Below are positions 47,101 to 57,753 of a stretch of 64,000 nucleotides of DNA, piece by piece. How positions within the stretch are numbered: the first letter of the stretch is position 1; each line of letters starts with the position of its first letter. The notes below the pieces were generated by a model. That model had not been told where the DNA came from and did not search any database. It was given only the letters and a program-made list of their open reading frames with translations. Source of the stretch: Heterodera schachtii. Its lineage: Eukaryota > Nematoda > Chromadorea > Rhabditida > Heteroderidae. A program made the translations under genes and the position numbers. Location of the stretch: NCBI GenBank assembly GCA_023374025.1, contig SIJG01000085.1, positions 238,110 through 302,109 of the forward strand, read 5' to 3'.

Positions 47101-49820
47101 TTGATTTTGCTGAAAACAAGGCACTTGTGCTGTGAAAATGTCCACTGGATGAGTGCCTTTCAACCAATTTTTCTGGCCTTTTGTTTCTTGAGATAGTTTA
47201 CTTTTTTCGAGAGGGGGGGGGGGGGGGGGGGCGTACGTACCCCATGTTGTCCCCCTCCCATCTTGGGAATGTGTCCCTGGTTCGCTTACATAATAATGAG
47301 CCACGCAAACTTATTATTAGAATTGTTTAACACTAATTAATGCCTCGTACATCAAATTTTTGGTTGTTGGCGATGTCTCTTCAGTCGCTGGCGATGTCCC
47401 ATCACTTTGGTGCTGCTGCTGTTTCGTTTTTGTCCCCTTTTTGTTGCCGGTCGTTCCGTCGTCATATTTCACTTCCACTTTCACTCCTCCGACACTTCCA
47501 AAGACCGCTGTGGCAATGCTGGTTTTTGAAGACGATTCGCCAACGATTGGTTTGTTGGCTGTTGTCGATTTGTCAAATTCCTGCTTGCGACGTCGCACCT
47601 TCTGCTTGTTGTCCTCATCCAGGGCGGCACCACGACTCGACGACTAAAATAACAAAAAATGAAAGAAGCAGCGCGCTTAACGGCACCGCCGGACCCTCCC
47701 TTTACCAAGTTTTTGAAAAATGGAGACAAAATGGCAAAAAAAAAAGTTTTTTTGGCGAAAAACAGCAAAAATTTTGTAAAATGCACTCCCCCCCCCCTAA
47801 TTCGGGTTTCAAAAAATGAAAAATACACCCCTAAAAATCGAATGAAAAATACACCCCTAGAAATCAAATTGTTGACTTCAGCCCCACCCCCCCCCGGAAG
47901 CCAAGGGTCTGGCTACGCATTTGCTCTCACCCATTTTTTTTTCTTTACGCCCGCCCCAAAATGTTCCCTGATTTTGACCACCCCGAACATGTGTCCTCTG
48001 ACATGAACAATAGTAAACCTGTTGAATCGGATGTTTGCTGTCCGGCACAATTTTCCCTCCTTTTGTCATCGTTGGCGGGAGGGGAAGCGGTGCACTGTCG
48101 TCCAGCAGAATTGTCCGTCTCCCACCGCCGCTCCCACTGCCCGCGGATGCGCGTCGTCCAATGCTTCCGCCTCCTCCTCCTATCTCCTCTTTGGTTTCAT
48201 TCCCTCCCATTTGCACCTCCTTTTCCTCCTCCTCCTCTTCGTCCTCATCTTCTTCCTCCTCCTCCTCTTCCTCAAATGGCGTTTTCGCCGTCGGTGCCGT
48301 CACTCGTCTAACAAATTCCCCCGTTTCGGCTGATGGGTGTCCCTGTTGATGATGGTACATTTGTTGCTGTTGTTGGTGGTGGTGTTGTTGTTGCTGAATG
48401 TGGTGGCCACCACCGCCCAAATTCATTGCCGACGAATGCATTGGCCGAGAGACCATCGAATATTGTTGAGTTGCTGTAAATTGGTGATTTCTTTGCAAAA
48501 AATAAAATTCAATTAGTCGATATTTTGGTTGTCTCGGATATTTGTGCTTATGATCAAAATCGTTTTTAAATTTGTATTCCCTCTATCCCAAACAGTCCAA
48601 AAATGCAAATATTTGACACCGAAACCCTAATTAATTAATGGCTATACACAACAGCAATGCAAACCTTGATCATCATAGTACAAATCGTAAGAGCTTGAAG
48701 AGGATGACTGAACGTGGTGAATGTGCTCGAATTGGCCACCACTGACAAATGCCGAGGGAGGGCTTCGCAACTGCTGCATTTCCATCTCCGAGTTGAAGCC
48801 GAAGGTGGGCGAACTCGACATCACAGTGCACGTTTCACCGACAATCACCACGTCATCGTCATTCTGAAAACAACCAACAATTAATATTGGTGATAAAAAT
48901 AAAATAAATATTGAATAAACCACTCAAAATTAAGGAATCCATATCCAGGTCAAACTCATAACTGAATTTTCTTGGAAATTGAGATACCTAAAATGTGTCT
49001 TGGATTTTGATTCTACTAGCCTGAAAACCATCTTTTTAGTGCATTTAGGTTTGAATTCAGAGTGACAAAATAATTGGTTTGATATCACGCGGCAGATCTG
49101 ATGTAAGACCCGGAAATAGCACCTTATTTTGCCCTGGAAACCAATTTGAAAGCTAGAAAGTCATAGATTTTGGTGTGCAAGAGGCCGTTTTTCAGATTCG
49201 ACTTTCCTTTTTTAGGAATAAAATTTTAAAAAGAATTTTCTCCGCAATTTTCAGAGGCGCAAGTGTTGGGTAATTAGGTAACCTACATGATAAAACGATA
49301 AATTAAAAGGGTTTTTTGGGTTTTAGAATAAGCATTGTAAGCAATTAAAATCACAACCATTTGCTGCTCAGTGAAGTAATTCTGCTGTTGGTACTGCGGC
49401 GGTTGATGCTGATTGTGTGCACCAGCAGCAGCAGCAGAACCATCCAAATGCATCATTCGCGGGTCGTAATGTTGGGACTGTTGCGGGTGGTGGTGGTGGT
49501 TAAGGTGGTGACTATGACTAGACGGAAACTGATGCTCATAAGACACATAAAAGGGCTGTTGTTGTTGAGGCAACCAATTCTGTTGCTGGGGGTTCTATTC
49601 GTAAAATGGGAAAACATAAACCACAAAAAAAAAGGTAATTGGTCAAAAAACCGAAATGGGACGCGAACTGCTAAAATCACGCCGCTGTTGCTGCTGTTGA
49701 CTATAATCTGAAAAGCCGAAAAAAATCAGAAAATTGTATTGAATTTTCTTTTTTCTTTTTTATTAAACCTTGAAATTGTGCCAATCTCTGGTCATACTGT
49801 TGGGAATTATTAGAATTCAT
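41191..49820 (-). CDS. PNUTS (PPP1R10)-like PP1 nuclear targeting subunit, 5' part
   Basis: Exons 49769-49820, 49652-49707, 49358-49594, 48665-48863, 48019-48473, 47351-47643, 46807-46948, 46670-46751, 45520-45765, 44731-44874, 42888-42992, 42379-42440, 42117-42275, 41578-41740 and one from 41495 to about 41270. The first 14 give about 798 aa, every join in phase. The start ATG is at 49818-49820. Residues 1-150 are Q/H-rich. The TFIIS-N/LW domain spans three exons (TAQRLGTIEGWRMNGWLKSA, LLTQLSN, VDTPKLVKSMQKSEDKG, ATNLVTDWKQKVR). Later come FSDSFMDSL and the PP1-docking motif KKRVRFSDEFGIDLTQTRFF followed by VNVSKMHL, the PNUTS signature. PNUTS with PP1, WDR82 and TOX4 dephosphorylates RNA polymerase II in the nucleus at termination. 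Introns hold many MITE-like repeats. It probably continues into 33006-40724. Confidence 0.82.
41787..42052. mobile_element. TIR element rich in GAAATTTCG (copy 3, shorter)
   Basis: Starts GGGGCACCCCAAAATTTCGC and ends GCGAAATTTTATCCCGTCCC. It lies in the intron between the RVRF exon and the FSDSF exon. Confidence 0.55.
47683..47925. repeat. Dispersed repeat shared with 21064-21302
   Basis: The same block order appears in both places: GGCACCGCCGGA, an AT stretch, poly-C, AAATACACCCCTA, poly-C, then CCAAGGGTCTG(G/A)CTACGC. It sits in a PNUTS intron next to exon 6. Confidence 0.65.
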
Positions 49821-50182
49821 TGCTCAATCACAATCAGAATTTGTACAATGAACCGAAGACAAATAAATCTAAAATTATTATTTTCAGGGCTGTTAATTTT
49901 ATATATTTTTCCTTGGATTCGTAAATATGTATACACTGATCAGAATTGTAAGACAAATATTTCCTTTTTGTTTTTACGAACAAAATTGGATAATGCTGAG
50001 AATCTGATCTCAACAAAAAAAATATTGATTTGATCATCGATTTTGAAAATTATGGATTTTCGAGAATGCTTAAATGTTATTAGGTAAATTAATTTTTGAC
50101 TGGGTAAAATTTGGATTTTGCAGATGTTAGCCTATTGGGCAAGAAAGATACTGATCAAAAGTCTTTTGGACCAAAATGACCA

Positions 50183-50654
50183 GATCACTCCTTAATGCTG
50201 GTCTGAAAACCCAAAATTGGCTTAAATCGAGAAAATTTTCGAAAAAAAAAATCCTAGGATTAAAAAAATTTCTGGAAATTTAGTAAACTATCAAAAAAAA
50301 GCACACAATTCTCTACCGAATTGCCTTTTAAATGATGGATCTATGACGAATACCCACAGAGAAAAGATGATGTCAAAATTGAGTACCATAAAAATGATCA
50401 ATTTTTGATCATTTCCCTTTGGAATACGGTAGAAATTAGTGATATTTATGTATAATCAGCAAAATTTAACCCGCTTTTTCTCACAATCAACGGGTCATTG
50501 ACCTACCATCCAAACGGTAGAGAATTTTGTGCTCTTTCTAATAGATTTACTCAAATTTCACAGAAAATTTTTTTTAACCCCTAGGATTTTTTTTCGAAAA
50601 TTTTCCCGATTTTAAGCCAATTTCGGGTCTTCAGACCAGCACTAAGGAATGATC
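50183..50654. mobile_element. Foldback element between PNUTS and MED21
   Basis: Arms start GATCACTCCTTAATGCTGGT and end with the complement ACCAGCACTAAGGAATGATC. The inverted match, with AAAATTTTCGAAAAAAAA inside, runs for about 140 bp on each side. 472 bp, no ORF. Confidence 0.75.
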
Positions 50655-51044
50655 GGTCAGACTTTAAATATTAATCCGAGGTAATATGTAGTGTACTTAA
50701 TTTTTTCGAAAATTGATTTCGAATTTTTGTTCGAATCCGGGTCAGGGGTTCGAAAAGAGCCGAAATAGATATCAGAATCGAACTTTACGAGCCAGAAAAC
50801 CCATAAACAACTTTAATACGAAAATTTTTTTTTAAATTCAAGTACATTATTACCTAATTTCGATCCAAATCGAACCCGGAATTAAACTCTATTTTCTGTG
50901 TCGGGTTTCCACTGTCCGGAGTATCCGTTTGGTCGGACACGTAGATTTAACAAGCATCATAAATCCATTAGAAAATTATTTATACGTTTTAATACATATT
51001 GCAAAAAAATTCGACAAAAAAAAGGTGGGGTGAAAAGGGTGTTT

Positions 51045-52247
51045 TCAGGTGGAAAATGCCATCGGGCGCGATTCCATTTGAAGGCGCGCAATGCGTGACA
51101 AAAGTTCGCCCAACTGATCCGTCAGTTTCTCCGCCTTTTCTACTGCTTGTTCAAGCTCCTGCATAAACAAATCAAATCCATTAAAATGAATTATCCAAAT
51201 TAAATAGTTTTTTCTCCCCCATCGTTTATGAGTTTTACGGCACAACTTTGAATTTCGGCTGTCCAGCTTGATTAGAGAGGATTCAGAAAATATTTCGGCC
51301 AATTCATAAAATCAAAATGTGTCCATTAAATGTAAAAAACCCAATTTTTTTGGAAAAAAAATTCGATGTATTTTTGCGGGTTTTGTTTAATTTGGTCCAA
51401 TTAAAATTTCGGTCATTGCCGGGGCTTTACGATGGCATGCAGGAATAACTGTGGCCGATAGATCCCTTCTCTGATTCAATTTTTTTTTATCAGTTTCCCA
51501 TAAATGCAAATGCTTCACGCACTTTGGCCGCCCGTGCGCGTTCGTCGTCCAACTCCAACAACGCCTTCTCATGCTCTTCCACGGACAACTGGGGATAATT
51601 AGGGGACGATTAATTAATTGACGCTTAAATTGTCTAATTTTGTGTACCGATTGTTCGTCGGCGGGCAAAGAATCGATCAGAATTTCGATGTCTTTGGCGG
51701 TCCGTGCAATTTGCTGCGCGAACAGGCGACAGTTGGGTTCATTCTTCAGTTCCTGTGCACGGCAATTAGAGGGAATTCAATGGGTGGACATTCAAATACT
51801 CGAATTTTGGTTTTTTTTTTCACTTGGCAATGTTTTTTGGTTTTCAATTTAAAAGTTTTGCTATTTGTTTCGAGCAAGTAGCCAGGAGGAAGCGGGTGAA
51901 CAGGAATTATGCCACCTTTTTTTTTTTTGAAAATTTTGTTTGGCAAAATTTTTTATTTTTTGGCACATAATTGGTATTCAAATTCCTGCTTTTTCTCTAC
52001 GGCGCTGCAAATTTCGAATGGGGATTTTCTGGTCAGAGGAACATAAGTCTTCGAATTCCATCTCGATTTTTTTGATGGTTACCGAGTAAATAAATATTGA
52101 AGAATTAAAAAAAACAAATTATTGCACCTCCGGCGCTGTCCCAAATTCGCACGGTCCGGCACTCGCCTGCAGAACACCGACCGAATTGCACATGTGGTTG
52201 GCCAAATCATTGACAAGGTCTTGGATTTGGGTCAAACGGTCGCACAT
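51045..52247 (-). CDS. mdt-21: Mediator complex subunit 21 (MED21)
   Basis: Four exons: 52128-52247, 51648-51752, 51523-51588 and 51045-51158, all GT..AG and in frame, giving 134 aa (human MED21 is 144 aa). It starts [20 protein letters not shown], the conserved MED21 N-terminus. Exon 2 carries [20 protein letters not shown], matching the family core that packs against MED7. The C-terminal coiled coil reads [23 protein letters not shown]21 is part of the Mediator middle module that links transcription factors to RNA polymerase II. The gene begins 357 bp downstream of the TXNL4A stop on the same strand, so the two could share a promoter or be trans-spliced, though no direct sign of that is seen. 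Confidence 0.92.
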
Positions 52248-52603
52248 CGAAAAAGTGAGAAAAAAAGACTAACTGTAAGAAATATTTGGTAGAATAGAAA
52301 AAACGAAGATTAAATGAAGTTATTAGTAGAATAAATGTAATTATATGTAAAAAACAATAGTGAAAAATGCCGAAAACTGAAGAATTCGAAGCCTTTATCG
52401 TAAGACGAAATTAATGGAAGTGTAAAAAAAACGGAAAACGAAAAATGAGAGATGAAATATCAACACAACACTTTAGGGGGGAAGGAAAATCCCACAAAAG
52501 CAAAAGCCATGACAAATCGGACACAAAAAAACAGGGCAAATCCAACAGCAAATATTGACAACATGAGGCCGCCCGATTTCTTCTCCGTCGGCATTTGTGT
52601 TGC

Positions 52604-54024
52604 TCAGTATTTGTATTTGGTGGAGTAATCCTTCGGCGAGATGACCAAACTGAAAATTGCATTAGAAAAATAATTGTTGGAATGGAAAATTTAAAAAAAA
52701 AAAAGTATGAATCCCAGAATTTGCATGACAACGTAAAATGTGATTAATACATTTTGCATATTGTTAGCACAAGGACGTATTCAAATTTACGATTTGTTTC
52801 AAAACCGCTGACCCTTATTTTGTGAAAATTTGACACCAAAATGGCAAAAAAAAAAAATTCCATTTTTCAGCGTAAAACTGCTACAATTCCTGCTTTTTCG
52901 CACCGGCGTTGTAAAATAGCAAAAAGTCATCGGATTCCCGCCCCCTCCGAAATTTTTCTGGCTATGGTCTTGCTGGGGTTACATTTACTTGGTCTAACAT
53001 CCCCGGGGGGTTTTGCTATCGGTCCCTAAATTGCCCCCCGCTTACCCCCGGCCTTTGCGTGCGCCTCGGTACACCGTCTCGATGATGTCGATCAGTTCTT
53101 GGCCGTCGTGCATTGGCCAATTGATTTTGTTGTTGTTGCCGGTGCCCAAGTCGATCATGATATGCTTGTTCCTAAAAATGGAGGAAAAATTTAAGGAACA
53201 AACAATTGGAAAATTTATTTCGAATTCAAAAAACAGTCATAGGAAATGCGTAAAATGATTTTTTTCCTAAATTCCGAGAAAAACCTGAAGAAGAACATCG
53301 CGGTGACCGGGTCGTACAATTCGTACATTTTGTTGAAGTCGGGCACCTGTAAAAACAACGCATCAATATTATATAAAAAACGGCTGCTTGTTCGAATTTA
53401 GGTCCAGAAACGGGAAGTGACAAAAATTGGCGCCCTTTTGAACTTAGCAAATCAAACCCCCTTTGTCAAAAGCTGAGGGGGTCGGTGAAAAAATAAATCT
53501 TACCCATACGGGGTAAAAAGGGAGGAAAAGGAAAATTTGGATTATCTCGAAAACGTGGAAATAACCCAACATTTTTTAATTTGTTGGCCAAATACACCGA
53601 CAAAATTTCGATAAAATTATCCTCTCTCTTAAAAACAGTCAATTTCAAAAAATCCCAAAACTTAAATCCCAAAAAAGAGGTAACCTCACTGATGTCCACC
53701 AAGTAAATGACGGCGAAGTTCTTGACCTTGTTGGCGATTTTGTAAAGTGTCTAAAACGAGGGAAATGCAAAAGGAATTGTCGTCGAAAAACTAGGGAGAA
53801 TGGCGACATTGGCCACACAGCACAAACCTCGTCCATTCTCATGCAACTCGGGTCCCAATCGTGGCCAAATCGGATCAGTACGACACGGTCTTCCTCAGCC
53901 AAAATGGCCTAAATTGGGTGGGATTTGTGAGCATTTGGCGGTTTTTAGTAGTTTAAGGGAATTGAAGGAGACGCACTTGGTCAACCTGCCACCCATTGTG
54001 CAAGTGCGGGAGCATGTAAGACAT
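52604..54024 (-). CDS. dib-1: Thioredoxin-like U5 snRNP protein TXNL4A / DIB1
   Basis: Six exons: 53977-54024, 53828-53908, 53685-53750, 53285-53346, 53046-53171 and 52604-52649. Together they give 142 aa, exactly the length of human TXNL4A. It begins MSYMLPHLHNGWQVDQAILA, contains VVLIRFGHDWDPSCMRMDE and NKHIMIDLGTGNNNKINW, and ends SPKDYSTKYKY. The protein has a thioredoxin fold without the CxxC pair. It sits in the U4/U6.U5 tri-snRNP, where it blocks premature activation of the spliceosome. The ATG is at 54022-54024. A second, truncated copy of the leader and first codons lies at about 54480-54520, in front of a lectin-like fragment. Confidence 0.95.
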
Positions 54025-54099
54025 ATTCGGGCTTTGACAAAAGTGCACTTTGTCCACGTCTTCTGAATTGAAAAAGCATCAAATTACACACGGCACCGC

Positions 54100-54495
54100 G
54101 TGGACAGTCCTTACCGGGCTTCTCGCACACCTCGTCTCTCCACAGCACGTCCAGGCCGTACTTGTCCACTGCCGTGTCCAACTTTGCCACAACTGAAAGC
54201 CAAAATAAATGCCAGAAAGGTTTTGTGCCACAACAACGGACCGTTCACAAATTCGCGCTCCAACTCCGAGTGCATGGACACGAGCTCGGCCCCGTCCGAT
54301 TTGCAAAGCTTCTGCGCTTCCGAATATTTGACTTCTTTGTCCGCTTTGGTGAACGCCTTCAAAAAGAATTTCCAAGCCACCATTGGCCCGTTGGTCTCAC
54401 CTTGTAGCAGTAGCCGTTGAAGTACGCGTACCCCTCGGCACAGATCGGCACCTTGTAGCACGACTCGCCGCACGCGCCGACGATAAGACATTTTC
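54100..54495 (-). pseudogene. C-type-lectin-like fragment (copy A) inserted before TXNL4A
   Basis: The minus strand shows CGESCYKVPICAEGYAYFNG and YCYK, then AFTKADKEVKYSEAQKLCKS and DGAELVSMHSELEREFVNG, which is the first half of a C-type lectin domain. A later piece reads AVDKYGLDVLWRDEVCEKP with a GTAAGG donor. The second half of the lectin fold (WIG and its cysteines) is missing, and there is no proper start. The next acceptor reads straight into the TXNL4A leader. It appears to be a partial duplicate of the array at 55.1-55.7 kb. Confidence 0.6.
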
Positions 54496-54640
54496 GGGTT
54501 TTGACAAAAGTGCAATTTGAAAAAGAAGAGAAAATATGGAAAAATGAGTGCTAAATGAAATAAAGCGATAATTAATTACTAGAGACCGACTTTCGAGGCA
54601 TATTTTTCATATTTTTTTTTGGGACCAATGTTCTTTACTA

Positions 54641-54771
54641 GAGCCCGGCGCGGGGGGGGGATCACGCGCGGGATCCCAATCGCATTTTTTGGGAAATGCG
54701 GGATCCCGTCCCGCAAAATTTTTCAGTCCCAATCCCACAGCGGGATCCGCATATTTGAAATTTCCGGGCTC
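54641..54771. mobile_element. 131 bp TIR element with GAGCCCGG ends
   Basis: TAGAGCCCGG at the left and CCGGGCTCTA at the right, with GGGATCCC repeats inside. The ends resemble those of the TAGAG elements at 5.4 and 10 kb. Confidence 0.65.
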
Positions 54772-55174
54772 TATTCATTATCATTGCCGCGTTTTGCCGT
54801 TTTGGTGCCTTTTTTGGCGTAAAAAATACAATAAAATCGGGAAAATACGGCCCTAAGAAATGAAAAACTTTCTCAAAAATTTATCGCCAAATTTCATTTC
54901 CTTTACCTTGATAAAAAAGTTAGGTTTAAAAAATTAAAATATTTATAATCATTTAAAGACCAAAATTAAGTTATTTGGTTAAATTTACGTGTTTTGCTCC
55001 CCTAATGTCCATATTTTGGCATTTTTCAAAAAAAGTGGCATTTTTAAAAATTTATTTATGCAAAAAATCAGAGAAAAACCGCACTATGTATTTTAACTAA
55101 AACAAAAGATGACTCAAGCCTAAATAATTATGTTCCGTTCCGTCGCCGTTTTCTTCCCTTCCGTCCGTCCCTTC

Positions 55175-55660
55175 TCAATATCCCGTTTTGCAATAGTCGC
55201 CGCATCCGCCGAGTGTCCCGCTGAACTTGCTCAACGTGTGGTTGCTGGCATCCCCGTACATCTGCTTCTGCTTGGACAGCACTTTGTCCACGTACTCTGA
55301 AGTGAAAAAGCATCAAATTACACACTGCACCGCGTGGACAGTCCTCACCGGGCTTCTCGCACACCTCGTCTCTTACAGCATGTCCAAGCCGTACTTGTCC
55401 ACTGCTCGCCGCACGCGCCGATGATGCCCGTGGTCGCCGGCGTCAGAGTACAGCTCCTTTTCCAGCCAGTCCTCGCTGGGCTTCTCGCACATTCCAACCC
55501 AGAAAACGCCCTAGAAATTTTTTAATGATTTAAAAATTATTTTATTTTTTATGTCTGTAAAGTGCATACCAAAAGGTCGCTCCTTGTTAGGCATGGTAAA
55601 GTTGTGGTACTTACCCGTGTCAATAAAAACCGTTGTGTGGTGAGTGGGGGGACGGGGGGG
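55175..55660 (-). pseudogene. Secreted lectin-like/Cys-containing gene, degenerate (copy B)
   Basis: Pieces on the minus strand include KYHNFTMPNKERPFG, GVFWVGMCEKPSEDWLEKEL, AVDKYGLDML followed by a stop, and CEKPGEDCPRG. A clean last exon (55175-55296) encodes EYVDKVLSKQKQMYGDASNH ... CGDYCKTGY and a stop. FWVG and the Cys spacing fit a C-type-lectin-like protein. Compared with copy A, about one base is lost after DML, which breaks the frame. It could still be expressed if that point is a splice donor (CT|GTAAGA). Confidence 0.45.
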
Positions 55661-55844
55661 GGCTACCCTCCTCCTCATCGATTCCATCGTTGCCACCGCC
55701 ATTTCCTCCCCGTCCCCACCGCCATTTCCTCCCCGTCCCCACCGCCATTTGCTACAACATTTTATTTTCTCCGCCATTTCCGTCCAAATTTTCATTTAAA
55801 TTTAAATTTATTTATGAGCAAACCAAAGGCACATTGTGCACTTA

Positions 55845-56577
55845 CACTATGGGTACGCCCCAGTGTCAGACAAAATTGCTCATAACGCCAAATAGCACAT
55901 TTGGCGTAAATTTTTGCGCGCTAATTCAAAATTTACACTGGAAAATGACTTTTTTGTATTTTTTATTTTGATCAGCCATCACTCGCTTCAAACCCAATCA
56001 AACTGAACAAATTTGGTATCTAAAAAAAGTTTTTAAAAAGGAGAATCTTTTTCTATGCGAATGTTAAGCAATTTGATATCTCAGAAAAAAGTTGTAGGAG
56101 TTTCAAATTTTCATTACGTTATAACTCAAGCCATAGGCAGCAGTTTTTGTCCAAAATGCGAAAACTAATCATTTTTCTATTGATTCCAAGTGTCCAAAGT
56201 GGTTTTGTAGCCTATAAACCAAAATTGTTAGAATTAGCGAATTTGATGTTTTTCATGTGTTAGAGATGTGAAAATAGTACGCCAAAAGGAGAGAAAAAGA
56301 AATGCAAATTTTTCATCACCCCATAACTTTTTAGTTAACCCTTTTTTTGCTCTTAAAAACCCTTACATTTTGTTCCAAATTTTTTTCTCTATCGGTATGT
56401 TAAATTTGGTGTGGATTTAACGTGCAGGAAAAAAGTTAAACGTTACGATGTAAATGTTGTTTTTTACATAATTAAAAATGAGAGATAGTACGCCAAAGTG
56501 AGAGAAATTATAAAGAAAAAGAGAAACGACGAGATAGTACAAGGCTTTTCTCTGCACAGTGGGGCGTACCCATAGTG
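55845..56577. mobile_element. 733 bp MITE with CACTATGGGTACGCCCC ends
   Basis: Perfect inverted termini CACTATGGGTACGCCCC are flanked by the direct duplication CACTTA (55839-55844 and 56578-56583). No ORF. The interior repeats the phrase AGTACGCCAAA. The superfamily is not certain: the CACTA start is EnSpm-like, but the duplication is 6 bp rather than 3. Confidence 0.85.
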
Positions 56578-57753
56578 CACTTATATGGTGCATAAAAATA
56601 CAAAAATAATGAAATCAATATAAAAATACAGGTAAGTAATAAAATAAAATAAATGAAAAATGTGAAAATTTAAAATGTCACAGGTTAGCCGATCTCAGAA
56701 CTCATTGCTTTTAAAATGCCCCTAAATTCTTTTGGTTTATTGACATTATGACCGCTGCAGGGATCTTATTCCAAAGTTTGATCACCCTATTAAAGAAGTA
56801 ATTTTTGCTTTTGTTTGTATGCCTTTTAACTCTTAATAATAATGGTCTGCGAGGTCTTTCTGAGAATGTGAAAAGTTTACCAGCGTTGAGACTGGTCAAT
56901 CCTTTAATAATTTTGAAGCAGGTTGTTAAATCGGCAATTCCTCCTTTTAGTTAATTTATTTAATTTACAGATGTTAAGTCGTTCATTGTAAGGTCTATGA
57001 ATCAGTCCGCATTTTTTAAGGGCTTTTCTGGTAAAAATTTTTTGAACAGATTCTAATCTTTCAATGTCTTTTTTCAAATTAGGGTTCCAGACTTCAGTCG
57101 CATATTCTAATATAGGCCTGATGTATGATTTATAAGCTGATATTATTATTTTTAAATCTCTTGTTTTAATTATTCTTTGAATTTGAAAGCTTCTTAAGAA
57201 GGCAGTTTTAATAATTTTTGTAATATGTTCTGAAAAACTGAATTTGGGATCTATTAAAATCCCTAAATCTCGAATACATTTACTTTCTAAGACTTTTTCT
57301 CCACGGAGGTAATACTCTTTTTTAAAATTATTTTGGCCAATATAAAATGCAAAGCATTTTTCTACTGCGATCTCCAACCCATTAATGTGAGCCCATTTTT
57401 CGAGGCTCATTAGTGCATCGGAAAGTTTTCCTGTGCCAGAATCATTTTATGTGCTGTGTAAATTTTTACATCGTCAGCATACATTTTTATGCTAACATCT
57501 TTTGGCATATAATTTGGGAGGTCGTTTATAAAGATTAAAAATAAAATTGGCCCTAAAACACTTCCCTGTGGCACTCCAGAGTATGTATTATATTTTTTTG
57601 ATAATGTATTTTCAATTTTTACCTTAAAACTTCTATTTTTTAGAAAATTTATTAAAAAGATTAAAATTTTTCCACTAATCCCTGTGTTTTTAATTTTATG
57701 AATCAGTAAATCAATTGGAACGGAATCAAAGGCTTTAGCAAAGTCGATATAAA

